Shown: one piece after another, positions 1 through 11,250 of the stretch
How positions within the stretch are numbered: position 1 is the stretch's first letter
Layout of the letters: every line of letters starts with the position of its first letter
Assembly (NCBI GenBank): GCA_037974335.1
Contig: CM075760.1
Coordinates: forward strand, 5,639,432-5,703,431
Direction: 5' to 3'
Origin: Prionace glauca
Taxonomy: Eukaryota > Chordata > Chondrichthyes > Carcharhiniformes > Carcharhinidae
DNA: 64,000 nt
Translations under genes and position numbers: made by a program
Notes under the pieces: model-generated
Database searches by the model: none
Seen by the model: the letters and a program-made list of their open reading frames with translations, nothing else
What the model was told of the DNA's origin: nothing

Positions 1-725
1 GAATATAAAAGTTGGGAGGTCTTGCTGCAGCTGTATAGGGCATTGGTGAGGCCGCAGCTGGAGAACTGTGTGCAGTTTTGGTCACCGCACTTACACAAGG
101 ATAAAAAGAACAAAGAACAAAACAGCACGGGAAACAGGCCCTTCGGCCCAACGAGCCCGCGCTGCCGTCCCATGGTCAGTGACCTATTCATGACTCTAGT
201 CTATGCCTATTTTGGCCTTGGAGGGAGTGCAGAGGAGGTTTACTAGGCTAATTCCGGAGTTGAGGGGGTTGAACTATGAGGAGAGGCTGAATAAACTAGG
301 CTTGTACTCGTTACAGTTTAGAAGAATGAGGGGAGATCTCATTGAGACGTATAAGATGTTGAATGGGATGGATAGGATAGAGGTGGAGAGGCTCTTCCTG
401 CTCAGAAAGGACAGTAGGACTAGAGGACACAAAGATAAAGGGGGGGGGAGCGGTTTAGAAAGGAGTTGAGGAGGAACTTCTTCACTCAAAGGGAGGTGAA
501 TCTCTGGAATTCTCTGCCCGTTGAAGTGGTGGAGGCTGCCTTGCTAAATACTTTTAAGACGCGGGTTGATAGGTTTTTGATAGGCAAGAGGATTAAGGGT
601 TATGGGGAGAGGGCGGGAATGTGGAACTGAGACACGACAGATCAGCCATGATCTTATTGAATGGCGGGGCAGGATCGAGGGGCTAGATGGCCTACTCCTG
701 CTCCTGTTTCTTATGTTCTTATGTT
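1..725 (+). repeat. CR1-type LINE, 3' end, with a ~100-bp insert
   Basis: This is the C-terminal end of a CR1-type reverse transcriptase plus its 3' tail. The frames carry the family hallmarks 'LYRALVRPQLE', 'VQRRFTRLIPELRGL' and 'FRRMRGDLIETYKM', and the end reads into the TTCTTATGTTCTTATG tail. Reading is interrupted at about 106-204 by a foreign stretch beginning AAGAACAAAGAACAAAACAG, which looks like the 3' end of another CR1 or SINE. Several frame breaks; 5' end lies outside the window. Confidence 0.85.
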
Positions 726-726
726 C

Positions 727-935
727 AATGAAGTTACTGTGAAATTCCCTTAGTCGTCACAGGCACCTGTTCAGGTCAATGTATCTAACCAGCACGTCTT
801 TCAGAATGTGGGAGGAAACTCATGCAGGCACGGGAAGAATGTGCGAACTCCACACAGACAGTAACCCAAGCCGGGAATTGAACTTGGGTCCCTGGGGCTG
901 TGCAGCAGCTGTGCTAACCACTGTGCCGCCATTTG
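727..935 (-). repeat. HE1-type tRNA-derived SINE
   Basis: Read on the minus strand it begins with the tRNA-like head (CACAGTGGTTAGCACAGC, box-B-like GTTCAATTCCC), followed by the central 'TGTGTGGAGTTCGCAC' and 'GTTTCCTCCCAC' blocks. This architecture recurs many times in the window. Confidence 0.75.
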
Positions 936-1029
936 GAAAAAGACCCGTCCATTCCTACTCTTTGTTTCCTGTCTACCAACTAGTTGTCTATCCATCTCAA
1001 CACATTAACCCAATCCCATGTGCTTTAAT

Positions 1030-1298
1030 TTTACACATAAGAACACATGAACTAGAAGCAGGAGTAGGTCATCTCGCCTCTCGAACCTGCTCTACCATTG
1101 AATAAGATCATGGCTGATCTTATCATGGACTCAGCTTATCATGGACTTAACTGCCCGCCCATTAATCCCTTTATTGTTCAAAAATTTATCTATCCTCGCC
1201 TTAAAAACATTCAATGAGGTAGCCTCAACTGCTTTACTGTGCAGGGAATTCCACAGATTCATAACCCTTTGTGTGAAAAAGTTTCTCCTCAACTCAGT
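1030..1298 (-). repeat. CR1-type LINE 3' fragment, diverged
   Basis: The minus strand matches the end of CR1 ORF2 and 3' UTR ('ACTGAGTTGAGGAGAAAC', 'AGATCAGCCATGATCTTATT'-like blocks), but is clearly older than the neighbouring plus-strand copy that abuts it. Confidence 0.7.
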
Positions 1299-1743
1299 CC
1301 GAGAGGCTGAATAAACTAGGCTTGTACTCGTTAGAGTTTAGAAGAATGAGGGGAGATCTCATTGAGACGTATAAGATGATGAATGGGATGGATAGGATAG
1401 AGGTGGAGAGACTCTTCCCGCTCAGAAAGGACAGTAGGACTAGGGGACACAGCCTCAAGATAAAGGGGAGGCAGTTTAGAACAGAGTTGAGGAGGAACTT
1501 CTTCACTCAAAGGGTAGTGAATCTCTGGAATTCTGCCCGTTGAACTGGTGGAGGCTGCCTCGCTAAATATTTTTAAGAAACGGGTTGATGGGTTTTTGAT
1601 AAGAGAAGGGATTAAGGGTTATGGGGAGAGAGCGGGAAGGTGGAACTGAGCCACGACAGATCAGCCATAATCTTATTGAATGGCGGGGCAGGCTCGAAGG
1701 GCTAGATGGCCTACTCCTGCTCCTATTTCTTATGTTCTTATTA
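1299..1743 (+). repeat. CR1-type LINE 3' end
   Basis: Plus-strand copy closely similar to 280-720: 'LYSLEFRRMRGDLIETYKMM', then the TTCTTATGTTCTTAT tail. It starts abruptly inside ORF2, so it is a severely 5'-truncated insertion. Confidence 0.85.
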
Positions 1744-3235
1744 AATCTGCTTCCTCTTATTTTGGGGACATGCCCCTATTTCTAGTTTCATCTGCCAGTG
1801 GAAACAAAGTCCCTGCTTCTATCTTACCTACTCCTTTCATAATCTTTAATGTTTCTATCAGACCTCCCCTCATTCTTCTGAATTCCAATGAGTATAGTCC
1901 CAGTCTACTCAATCTCTCCTCATAAGCCGACCCTCTCAACTCCAGAATCAACCTAGTGAATCTCCTCTGCACCCCCTCCAGTGCCAGTATATCCTTTCTC
2001 AGGGACACCAAAGCTCTATACAGTACTGCAAGTGTGGCCTCACCAGCACCTTATACAGCTGCAACATAACTTCGCTGTTTTTAAACTCCATCCCTCTAGC
2101 AATGAAGGACAAAATTCCATTTACCTTAATTACCTGCTGCACTTGCAAACCGACTCCTTGAGATTCCTGCACAAGGACACCCAGGTCCCTCTGCACAGCA
2201 GCATGCTGCATTTTTTTTAAACATTTAAATCATAGTCCATTATCTTTTACGTGGGACTTTTTCAAAATCCTTCTGAAAGTTGAAATAAAGCACATCAACT
2301 GGCTCCCCCTCATCAACTCTACTAGTTGTATCCTCAAAGAATTTTAATAGTTTTTGTCAAGCACAATGACTTTTGAGATGGGGAGAAAGCGGGAAAGTGG
2401 AACTGATCCACTTCAGATCAGCCATGATCTTATTGAATGGCGGGGCAGGCTCGAAGGGCTAGATGGCCCACTCCTGCTGCTAGTTCTTACAATTTCACTT
2501 TCCTAAATCCATGCTGACTCTGTCCAATCCTGCCACTGTTTTTCAAATGTTTTGTGACAAAATCTTTGAAAATGGATTCTTGAATATTCCCCACCAAGTG
2601 TCAGGCTTAGTGGTCTATAATTCCTTGTTTTCTCTCTGCCTCCCTTTTTAAATAGTGGGGCTGCATTAGCTGCACCTCCAACCTGTAGAAACTGTTCCAG
2701 AGTTTATAGAACTTTGAAGATGACCACCAATGCATCCACTTTTTCTCAGACACCTTCCTTCAGTAATCTGGGATGCAAATTATCAAGTCCTGGGGATTTA
2801 TAGGATTTCAATCACATCAGTTTCCCCAACACTTTTTCTCTACTAATACTGATCTCTATCAGTTCCTCCCTTTCACTAAACCCTGTGTTCCCCAACATTT
2901 TTGGTGTATTACTTGTGTCCCCCTTTGTGAGGACAGAACCAAAGTAGTCAGTTGGTCAGCTATTTCTCTGTTCCCCATTATAAATCCCTGTTTCTGACAG
3001 CAAGGCAGCTACATTTGTCTTCATCAATCTTTTTCTCGTCACATATCTATAGAAACTTTTACAGTCCGTTTTTATGTTCTCTGCAAGCTTACTCTCATTT
3101 TCCACTTTCCTCTTCTTGATCAGTCCCTTGGTCCTCCTTTGCTGAATTCTAAACTGCTCCCCATCCTCAGGTCTGTTGTTGCCCTTGGCCAATTTGTATG
3201 TCTTTACCTTGGATTTAGTGCTATCTCTAATTTCT
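1744..3235 (-). repeat. Old CR1-type LINE, central ORF2 to 3' end, interrupted
   Basis: The minus strand shows, in order, the linker before the RT domain ('DCKSFYRYVTRKR' near 3060), RT palm remnants near 2300 ('VELMRGSQLMCFISTFRRILKKSH', cf. the DFxKAFDKVPH motif) and the C-terminal 'VQRRFTRLILELRGSAYEE'. The FADD catalytic block is missing, so there is an internal deletion near 2220. A younger CR1 tail is inserted at 2376-2490. Many stops and frameshifts. Confidence 0.75.
2376..2490 (+). repeat. Very short CR1 3' end nested in an older CR1
   Basis: About 115 bases of the young CR1 3' end ('GGGAAAGTGGAACTGATCC', 'GGCGGGGCAGGCTCGAAGG') lie in opposite orientation inside the older copy and split its reading. 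Confidence 0.8.
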
Positions 3236-3239
3236 CAGA

Positions 3240-3860
3240 ATTCTGTGCTGTGTCTCATTGCGAAAGCCTTAATTTTCCACTTTGGGAAGTTCATCACATG
3301 ATGTTATTTTGAGTCAGACCTGAAGCACTTGTTAATTGATCCCCAGTCATTCCTGGAGTTCATTTGTTTATTAGTGCTGTCCCAATCTGTCTTTTGTTGT
3401 GATATCCAGATCTGCTAAAGCCGCTTTCACCACCCCCCACCTTTACAAAACCTGTCAACCATGTTTCATAACCATCCAGTAGATCACCTATCTTGCCAAT
3501 CTCATCACTGAACCCAAACAGAAGATCCAAGCCTTTATCAGTTGCCAGCTGACATCCAGCTCACAAAATACACTGCTTCTGCGTTTCCTTTTGCTGGGTG
3601 GTGACAAGCCAAGGTCAGACCTTGTTTCCCCCTTGGTAGGGATGTAACCGTTGTCCACATCTCCACTTTCACATGGTTCAGACTCCAAGGGCATCACCAG
3701 GTAATCTGACCCTGACAATTCGCACTCGCTTTCAGCCACTTCTCACAAAAACTGCTTGAATTGTTAACTTCTGTCTGAAATATAATTTCTTCTGGTTTCC
3801 AATCTCCACCCTGAGAAAACATTCTCTCTTATCGTGTTATAACCTTGAGAGCCTTATAAT
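3240..3860. other. Unassigned stretch with a short open frame
   Basis: No family recognised. The minus strand holds an 83-codon open frame at 3488-3739, acidic at its start, with a basic 'PPSKRKRR' patch in the middle that could be a nuclear localisation signal. No splice context or homologue could be recognised, so it may be a relic exon or chance. Confidence 0.25.
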
Positions 3861-3883
3861 GAAGGAAGAAGTTGGAGCCAATC

Positions 3884-3889
3884 TTTATT
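3884..3889 (-). terminator. Candidate polyadenylation signal of the first zinc-finger gene
   Basis: TTTATT on the plus strand is AATAAA on the minus strand, about 250 bases past the stop codon of the array at 4141. It is the first canonical hexamer noticed downstream. Confidence 0.4.
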
Positions 3890-4140
3890 TGGTGCAGGTT
3901 TATTTACAGAGTGAAACATTACAGATATCTACCTCCTAATGTCACGCTATGTTAGTACATGTCTCTTTATTTGCATCATCAAATCAATGCCTTCAGTTTG
4001 CATATATATAATTTGAAAGTATTTTGCTTTCCCCAAGAGTCAGAGCAGATAATAAGTCTAATCGAAGTGACTGCTGTGATGTCTCAACAGGCGTAGAATT
4101 ATTCAATGAATCATTCAACAGAAAAATCCAATCACAATAG

Positions 4141-5183
4141 TTACTTGTGGACTCGCTGGTGTGTCTGCAGAGTGGACGACTGAGTGAATCCCTTCCCACA
4201 CGTGGAGCAGATGAACGGTCTCTCCCCAGTGTGAACTCGCTGGTGTAACCGCAGGTTGGATGAGCGAACGAAACCTTTCCCACAAACAGAGCAAATGAAC
4301 GGCCTCTCCCCAGTGTGAACTCTCTGGTGTTTCAGCAGATTGGCTGAGTGAGCAAATCCCTTCCCACACTGGGAGCAGGCGAATGGTCTCTCCCCAGTGT
4401 GCCCTTGCTTGTGTATTGCCAGGTTGGATGACTGGTTGAATCCCTTCCCGCACACAGAGCAGGTGTACGGCCTCTCCCCAGTGTGAATTCGCTGGTGTGT
4501 CCGCAGGGTGTGCGAGTGAGCAAATCCCTTCCCACACTGGGAGCAGGTGAACGGCCTCTCCCCAGTGTGAACACTCTGGTGTGTCAGCAAGTTTGATGAC
4601 CGACTGAATCCCTTCCCACACTGGGAGCAGGTGAATGGCTTCTCCTCAGTGTGAATTTGCTTGTGCAACGCGAGGTTGGATGACTGGGTGAATCCCTTGC
4701 CACACACGGAGCAGGTGAACGGTCTCTCTCCGGTGTGCATTCGCTGATGTTTCAGCAGATTGGACGAGTGAGCAAATCGCTTTCCACACTGGGAGCAGGT
4801 GAACGGTTTCTCCCCCGTGTGAATTCGCTGGTGTTTTAGTAGGGTGGATGGGTGAGCAAAACCCTTCCCACACTGGGAGCAGGTATATGGTCTCTCCCCA
4901 GTGTGACTGCGCCGATGAGTTTCCAGCAGGGATGGGTAGTTGAATTCCTTGTCACAGTCCCCACATTTCCACACTTTCTTCCTGTTGTGGCTGCAACTGT
5001 GCTCCGAAAGGCTGGATGATTGGTTAAAGTCTTGTCCACACAGAGAACATGTGTACAGTTTCTCTCCACTGTGAACGGTGCTGTTCTCTTCCATGTTCAA
5101 AATACAATGATATTCAGGTTACAATAAACTGGCCGATTCCATCAGGTTCTGATACATTGTCTGAATCCTCATCTTCTAAAACC
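4141..5183 (-). CDS. C2H2 zinc-finger protein, last exon with 11 fingers
   Basis: Likely a nuclear DNA-binding transcriptional regulator. The reading frame runs from the first ATG at 5094 (protein begins [12 protein letters not shown]) to TAA at 4141, about 317 residues. Eleven fingers of the form C-x2-C-x12-H-x3-H follow one another, joined mostly by TGERP or TGEKP linkers; finger 5 is followed by TEEKP. Finger 1 ends in an unusual HSCSH followed by an NRKK linker instead of TGEKP. All zinc ligands are present. A good splice acceptor (TTTCACAG) puts the exon start at 5183, so upstream exons are expected to the right. No KRAB, SCAN or BTB domain is visible here. The protein stops immediately after the last histidine plus lysine. 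It is paralogous to the arrays at 9.2, 14 and 20.4 kb. The specific target and symbol are unknown. Confidence 0.85.
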
Positions 5184-5324
5184 CTGTGAAATTGATTAAA
5201 ACAGAAAAAAAGAGTAAGGGAATCCACAAAAAATACAACGGTTGTGAAAGTGAGCTGAATGAATCTGGAGCCAACACAAGGAAAAAGTTTTGCATTGTCA
5301 CGAAAAACCCAACTGATTCACTAA

Positions 5325-5560
5325 GATAAAAGCAAAATGCTGCGGATGCTGGAATCTGAAATAAAAACAGAAAATGCTGGAGAAACTCAACAGGTCCAAC
5401 AGCATCTGTGGAGAGAGAATAGGGTCAACGTCCCGGGTCTGCAAGCCCCATTGTCGACAAGCGTCACCTGGACTCAAAACATTGGCTCTATTCTCTCTCC
5501 ACAGACTGTCAGACTTGCTGTGTTTCTCCGACATTTTCTGTTTTTGTTCCAACTAATTCA
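5325..5560. repeat. Foldback (palindromic) interspersed repeat
   Basis: The left half reads GCTGGAATCTGAAATAAAAA and 'ACAGCATCTGTGGAGAGAGA'; the right half is close to the inverse ('CTCTCTCCACAGACTGTC', 'TTCTCCGACATTTTCTG'). Half-copies of the same element occur at 13.05, 15.66, 18.98, 23.34 and 55.1 kb. Confidence 0.65.
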
Positions 5561-5719
5561 CCAATGTCCTTCACAGAAAGAAACTTGCCATCCAGTGGCA
5601 AGGAGGCAGAGAGAAATAGGAAAGGCCAGGGGTGAAGGAGAGGAATTTTACACATCTGCAACTAGGCAGAACTTTGACAGAATCTCACCATCACCATCAA
5701 GGAACCTTCACCATCAAGG

Positions 5720-6030
5720 AGGACCCAAGGTAGCAGGTAGATGTGAACATCATCAGCTCCAAGTTCCCTTCCAACTCACACACCATTCTGACTTGTCTGA
5801 CATCCAGGACTAAGAACAGAAATTTCACCCATATAAATACTGGGAAGTCTGAAGCCATTGTCTTCAGTCCCCATTACAAACTCCACTCCCTGTTGGAGCC
5901 AGAACCAGCCTGTTCACAGCCATGATGAAATATTTCACTCCAGGGTGAGCTTCCAAACACATCATCATCAAAACTGCCTATTTCCATCTCAGTGACATTG
6001 TCCAAATCCATCCCAGCCTCAACTCATACT
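5720..6030 (+). repeat. L2-like LINE fragment
   Basis: Plus-strand reading resembles the L2-type thumb region (pattern 'NxGKSEAIVFSPHYKLHSL', then a block like 'SFQxHIxxxxKTAYFHL'). The same block appears at 22.3 kb in the paralogous zinc-finger unit, so the insertion probably predates that duplication. Heavily broken. Confidence 0.5.
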
Positions 6031-7296
6031 AAGACCATAAGACATAGGATCAGTATTGGACCATTTGGTCAATCGAGTCTGCTCCGCCATTCAATCATGG
6101 CTGATATTTTTCTCAACACCATTCTTTTGCCTTTTCCTCACAACCCCTGATCCCCTTATTAATCAAGAACCTATCTATCGCTGTCTTGAAGACACTCAAT
6201 GACCTGGCCTCCACAGCCTTCTGCGGCAAAGAATTTCACAGATTCACACCACTGTCTTGGTGTCCTCCTCATCTCTGTTTTAAAGGATCGTCCCTTTAGC
6301 CTGAAGATGTGCCCTCTGGTTCCAGTTTTTCCTACTTGTGGAAACATTCTCTCCACACCCACTTGCAGTATCCTGTAAGTTTCAATAAGATCCCCCCTCA
6401 TCCTTCTAAACTCCAACGAGTACAGATCTAGCATCCTCAACCGTTCCTCATAGGACAAGCTCTTCATTCCAGGGATCATTCTTGTGAACCCTCTCTGGAC
6501 CTTATTCTTCCTTAGATATGGGGCCCAAAATTGCTCACAATACTCTAAATGGGGGCCTTACACAGCCCCAGATGTACATCCCTGCTCTTATATTCTAGTC
6601 CTATCAAGATGAATGCTAACATTGCATTTGCCTTCCTAACTGCCGACTGAAACTGCACTTTAACCTTTAGAGAATCTTGAACAATGTCTCCCAAGTCCCT
6701 TTGTGTTTCTGATTTCCTAAGCATTTTTGCATGTAGAAAATAGTCTGTACCTCCATTCCTCCTTCCAAAGTGAATAACCTCACACTTCTCCATTTGAATT
6801 TGATCTGCCACTTCTTTGCCCACTCTACTAACCTGTCCAAGTCCTTCTGCAGCCCCCCCTGCTTCTTCAGTACTACCTGTCCCTCTACATATCTTTGTAT
6901 CATCTGCAAACTTGTCAACAGTGCCTTCAGTTCCTTCCTCCAAATCGTTAATGTATATTGTGAAAAGTTGTGGTCCCAGCACTGACCCCTGAGGCACATT
7001 GCTAGTCACCGGCTACCACCCTGAAAAAGACCCCTTTATCCCCACTCTCTGCCTTCTGCCAGTCATGATGTGGGTTTGTCGGCGTTGGACTGGCGTAAAC
7101 ACAGTACAAAGTCTGACAACACCAGGTTTTAGTCCAACCGGTCAGTCAATCCTCTATCCATGCCAGTATCTTACCCTTAAACACCATAGGCAGTTAATTT
7201 ATTTAACAGTATTCCGTGCGGCACCTTGTCAAAAGCTCCTGAAAATCTAAATAAATCATGTCCACTGGTTCTCTTTTATCTAACTTTCTTGTTACC
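6031..7296 (-). repeat. CR1-type LINE, second subfamily, ORF2 3' half
   Basis: The minus strand carries RT motifs 'VLGPQLFTIYINDLEEG', 'DKFADDTK' (the YADD-box equivalent) and 'KCEVIHFGRRNG', then 'FRRMRGDLIETYRIL'. Several frameshifts. It is interrupted at 7060-7140 by a Penelope-like fragment. More diverged than the 24.9 and 31 kb copies. Confidence 0.8.
7060..7140 (-). repeat. Penelope-like 3' terminal fragment
   Basis: The 'CGGCGTTGGACTGGCGTAAA' ... 'CAACACCAGGTTTTAGTCCAA' block is the inverse of the end of the longer element at 37.7-38.27 kb. It is inserted in the CR1. Confidence 0.55.
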
Positions 7297-7299
7297 AGA

Positions 7300-7495
7300 T
7301 ACGATCTAAGGAGATCCATCAAAGATGCTAAAAGGCAATACTGGACCAAGCTAGAATCCCAGGCTGGCCACACCGACCCCCGCCAACTATGGCAAGGTCT
7401 TCAAGACATAATGGCTACAAGCTGAAGGCATGTAAAATCACGAGCTCCAAAGCATGCCTTCCTGATGAGCTCAATGCATTCTTATAAATAAACTG
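7300..7495 (+). repeat. Non-LTR retrotransposon fragment (linker before RT)
   Basis: Plus strand reads 'DLRRSIKDAKRQYWTKLES' followed by 'RQLWQGLQDIM', a pattern common between the endonuclease and RT domains of vertebrate non-LTR elements. Class is uncertain. Confidence 0.5.
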
Positions 7496-7599
7496 AACTC
7501 AATATTGGGAACCCTGGCGCAGGCGCAATGAATGAAGTATTAGCACTCCCACAGTCCAACAATATATGGGTTAGGTTGATTGCCCGTACAACGTTGACA

Positions 7600-8622
7600 T
7601 AAGAACATAAGAAATAGGAGCAGGAGTAGGCCATCTAAGCCTTCGAGCCTGCCCCGCCATTCAATAAGGTCACAGCTGATCTGAAGTGGATCAGTTCCAC
7701 TTTCCCGCTTTCTCCCCATAACCCTTAATCCCCTTGCCTACCAAAAACCTATCTACCCGCGTCTTAAATATATTTAGCGATGTAGCCTCCACCATTTCAA
7801 CAGGCAGAGAATTCCAGAGATTCACCACCCTTTGAGTGAAGAAGTTCCTCCTCAACTCCGTTCTAAACTGCGCTCCCCCCCACCTTATCTTGAGGCTGTG
7901 CCCTCTAGTCCTGCTGTCCTTTCTGAGCAGGAAGAACCTCTCCACCTCTACCCTATCCATCCCATTCATCATCTTATATGTCTCAATGAGATCTCCCCTC
8001 ATCCTTCTAAACTCTAACGAGTACAAGCCCAGTCTATTCAGCCTCTCCTCATAGTTCAACCCCCTCAACTCCGGTGAACCTCCTCTGCACTCCTTCCAAG
8101 GCCAAAATATCCTTGCGCAGGTGCAGTGACCAAAACTGAACACAGTACTCCAGCTGTGGCCTCACCAGCGCCCTATACAGTTGCAGCAAGACCTCCCTAT
8201 TTTTATATTCAATCCCCCTTGCTATGAAGGCCAGCATCCTATTTGCCTTCCTGACCACCTGCTGCACCTGTAGGCTGGGTTTTTGCGACTCATGCACAAG
8301 GACCCCCAGGTCCCTCTGCACCGTAGCATGCTGCAGCTTTTCGCCCTGTAAGTAGTAGTCCTTCCTACCATTATTCCTACCAAAGTGGATAACCTCACAC
8401 TTGCCAACATTGTATTCCATCTGCCAGGTCCTCGCCCAGTCACTCAGCCTATCTAGGTCCCTCTGCAGACTTTCCACACAACTTGCCGTTCCACTTGTCT
8501 TTGTGTCATCAGCAAATTTCGACACCCTGCACTCGGCTCCCTCCTCCAGATCATCTATATAAATGGTAAATAGCTGAGGCCCCAGCACCGATCCCTGGGG
8601 CACTCCACTAGTCACCAACCGC
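7600..8622 (-). repeat. Young CR1-type LINE, 3' half
   Basis: From the tail near 7600 back through 'FRRMRGDLIETYKMMNGMDR', 'YRALVRPQLEYCVQFWS' and 'SKFADDTK' to 'VTSGVPQGSVLGPQLFTIY'. The RT frame is open over about 190 codons and then shifts once near 8049-8143. 5'-truncated at the middle of the RT domain. Confidence 0.85.
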
Positions 8623-8624
8623 CA

Positions 8625-8775
8625 ATCCGAATCGCAGGGGCATTAGTGGCAGGGGGATGAGCAGGGTAAATGTGTGGGGTTACTGGGATAGGGCCTGGGT
8701 GGGATTATGGCCGGTACAGATTTGATAGGCCGAATGGTCGCCTTCTGTAGTCTGGGGATTGTAATGATTCTCTAT
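8625..8775 (+). repeat. SINE 3' part
   Basis: Reads 'GGCCGAATGGTCGCCTTCTG' then 'GGGGATTGTAATGATTCTC', the terminal block of the SINE subfamily also seen whole at 12.43-12.77 kb. Confidence 0.6.
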
Positions 8776-9216
8776 GAGTATTTGGAAAAAGGAGCGTGAG
8801 GCAAAACACCTGGAAAACGTGTGCAAGGAACGCCTGAGGTGGCAAGGGTGGATAATATCAGAATGTGGACTGGCATCTCGATGGGACAGGCAGCTGAGAA
8901 ATCAGTGGAGAAAAATCGTCCAGGGTGTGCCCAATCCTCAGGACGAGGACGGGTGAAAGACAAGACGCTTGTAGTGATAGGGAAAAAAAACTATCTACTC
9001 TCCAGGATAAAATGAATACACCACATCTGCTTCTGTGGAGCATATCAGTGGAAATTTGCTCTCCCAGGCTCAAAGAATATCAGCCCACTCGAAGTCATGG
9101 GACTGGTCAGTACTGTAGAGCAAAACCCACCGACCCCCTCACTTCACTAATTGTCAGAACGAACATGTCCTGGATGTGATAAATAGCAGCAACAACAGCA
9201 AAATCCAATCCTGCGA

Positions 9217-10059
9217 TCACTTGTGAACCCGTTGGTGTCTCAGCAGGTGAGATGAATCACTGAATCCCTTCCCACACACAGAGCAGGTGAATGGTTTCTG
9301 CCCGGAGTGAACTCGCTGGTGTTTGAGCAGGTTTGAAGATTGAGCGAATCCCTTCCCACAGTCGCGGCAGGTGAACGGCCTCTCCCCAGAGTGAACTCGC
9401 TGGTGTGTCAGCAGGGTGGATGAGTGAGTGAATCTCTTCTCACACTCTGAGCAGGTGAACGGCCTCTCTCCAGTGTGGACTCTCTGGTGTCTCAGTAGGT
9501 GGGATGAATCACGAAATCCCTTCCCACACTCGGAGCAAGTGAACGGCTTCAGCCCCTCGTGAATGCGCTGGTGTTTCTGCAGATTTGAAGACTGAGTGAA
9601 TCTCTTCCCACACTGGGGGCATCTGAATGGTCTCTCTCCGCTGTGAACTCGCTGGTGTGACAGCAGGGTGGACAAATCACTGAATCCCTTCGCACAGTCT
9701 GAGCAGGTGAAAGGTCTCTCCCCAGTGTGAACTCGCCAGTGTGTCAGCAGGGTGGAGGAATCTTTAAATCCCTTCCCACAGTCAGAGCAGACGAACGGCC
9801 TCTCCCCAGAGTGAACTCGCTGGTGCCTCAGCAGAAGGGATGGATTAGTGAATCCCCTCTCGCACTGAGAGCAGGTGAATGGCCTCTCTCGACTGTGAAC
9901 CTGTTGGTGTGTCAGCAGTGTGGACGACTGAGCAAATCCCTTCCCACACTTGGAGCAGATGAACGGTTTCTCCCCAGTGTGACTGCGTCGATGAGTTTCC
10001 AGCTCAGATGGGGACCTGAATCCCTTCCCACAGTCCCCACATTTCCACGGTTTCTCCAT
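9217..10059 (-). CDS. C2H2 zinc-finger protein, last exon with 10 fingers
   Basis: Putative nuclear DNA-binding protein. From the first ATG at 10059 ([10 protein letters not shown]) to TGA at 9217 there are about 280 residues and ten complete C2H2 fingers; every C-x2-C and H-x3-H ligand pair is present. Linkers are TGEKP, SRERP, SGERP, TGERP, EGLKP and SGQKP, so more than half depart from the consensus TGEKP. Immediately upstream (10060-10210) the minus strand still shows remnants of one or two further fingers, but a stop codon precedes the open frame, so the original protein was longer at its N-terminus. Either the array uses the internal ATG or it is an early pseudogene. No upstream exon could be fixed with confidence. 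Confidence 0.7.
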   Translation of the reverse strand: MEKPWKCGDCGKGFRSPSELETHRRSHTGEKPFICSKCGKGFAQSSTLLTHQQVHSRERPFTCSQCERGFTNPSLLLRHQRVHSGERPFVCSDCGKGFKDSSTLLTHWRVHTGERPFTCSDCAKGFSDLSTLLSHQRVHSGERPFRCPQCGKRFTQSSNLQKHQRIHEGLKPFTCSECGKGFRDSSHLLRHQRVHTGERPFTCSECEKRFTHSSTLLTHQRVHSGERPFTCRDCGKGFAQSSNLLKHQRVHSGQKPFTCSVCGKGFSDSSHLLRHQRVHK

Positions 10060-10210
10060 GGTGCAGGTGTCCCTGTGACTCTGCAGGTTAAACAATCAGT
10101 TAAATCTCACACAGAACACGGGTACAGCAGTCTCTCCCCGCTGTGAATGCTGCCATGTATTTCCAGGCTGTGTAGCTGGTGAAAGCTCTTTCCACACTCA
10201 GTTCACTGGA
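10060..10210 (-). pseudogene. Decayed upstream fingers of the 9.2-kb array
   Basis: The minus strand reads a finger-like C-x-C-GKSFHQLHSLEIH followed by a SGERL linker and PCSV before a stop. This is the counterpart of fingers 1-2 in the 4.1-kb gene, now out of use. Confidence 0.55.
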
Positions 10211-10584
10211 ACACTTTCAATCAGGTGTGTGCGTGTGTGTCTCGGTGCTTTTCCAGTCAGACTGATGTTAGAATGGCCATAGTTTCACTTCCTAGTGAAT
10301 TGAATGACTCAGATCTTGATGTGATGTTGGTTTTGAGATTTCTGTCTCAAAATTCTCCCCTTCTAATATCCTGTAAAAGGAGTTTACAGAAGTCACCAGG
10401 ATTAAAATTTCAGAACAGAGTTTTAGTTTCTCTGGAACATTCTGTCCTCTCATTCCCCCAAAGCCGTAAATCTGTCTATTTTTTCCTCCATTCTCAATCT
10501 GCTGTACCTCCAATGCTCCTGAAGGTGCTAATTCATGTTGACTGATAGATCAATTCATAATGTTTCTGGTCCTCAACACAGAGA

Positions 10585-11250
10585 CCATAACATCATGGAA
10601 AGTAGGACGACCATTTGGCTCATTGAGCCTACTCTTCCATTCAACAAGATCACGATTGATCTAATCGTGCCCTTAACTCCACGTTCCTGCCTATCGGCTA
10701 TAATCCTTGTGCATAAAAATCTGTCTAACTCACCCTGCTCCCTGGGGAAGAGAATTCCAAAGACCCGCTTGTGGGAAGAAACTTCTCCTCATCTCTATTA
10801 GAAATGAGAAATCTTTCATATTGGCATTCTGCCAGTGTGGGACAACATCCTCTCTTCATCTGTCAAGCTACCTTGGAAAGCACGGTGACACAGTGGTTAG
10901 CACTGCTGCCTCACAGCGCCAGGGGCCTGGGTTCAATTCCCAGCTCGGGTGATTGTATGTGTGGAGTTTGCACACTGTTCCCTTGTCTGTGTTTGTTTCC
11001 TCTGGGAGCTACGGTTTCCTCTCACAGTCCAAAAGGCATGATGGTTAGTGCACTGGCCAAGCTAAATTCTCTCTCTGTACGAAAACAGGCACCGCAGTGT
11101 GGTGGCCAGGGGACGTACACATTAACTTCTTTGCAGTATTAACGTAAGCCTACTTGTGAGACTAACAAGTTAAATTTAAACTTAAAAAGACCACCTCTCA
11201 TTCTTCTAAACTCCAATTAGTACATGCCCAACCATTCCCAATAACACAAG
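10585..11250 (-). repeat. Old CR1 3' fragment split by a SINE
   Basis: Minus-strand CR1 C-terminal and UTR sequence at 10585-10870 resumes at 11185-11250 ('CTCATTCTTCTAAACTCCAA'). The gap is exactly occupied by an HE1-type SINE. Confidence 0.65.
10872..11182 (+). repeat. HE1-type SINE, near full length
   Basis: Has the tRNA-like head (CACAGTGGTTAGCACTGCTG, box B GGTTCAATTCC), the central 'GTGTGGAGTTTGCAC' block and a 3' end 'GTAAGCCTACTTGTGA' with an A-rich tail. Inserted in an old CR1. Confidence 0.8.

Noticed and set aside
10872-11182. tRNA-like head of the SINE as a tRNA gene
   Set aside because: Box A and box B are present, but no cloverleaf with anticodon and acceptor closes; the body and tail are those of the SINE, repeated many times in the window.
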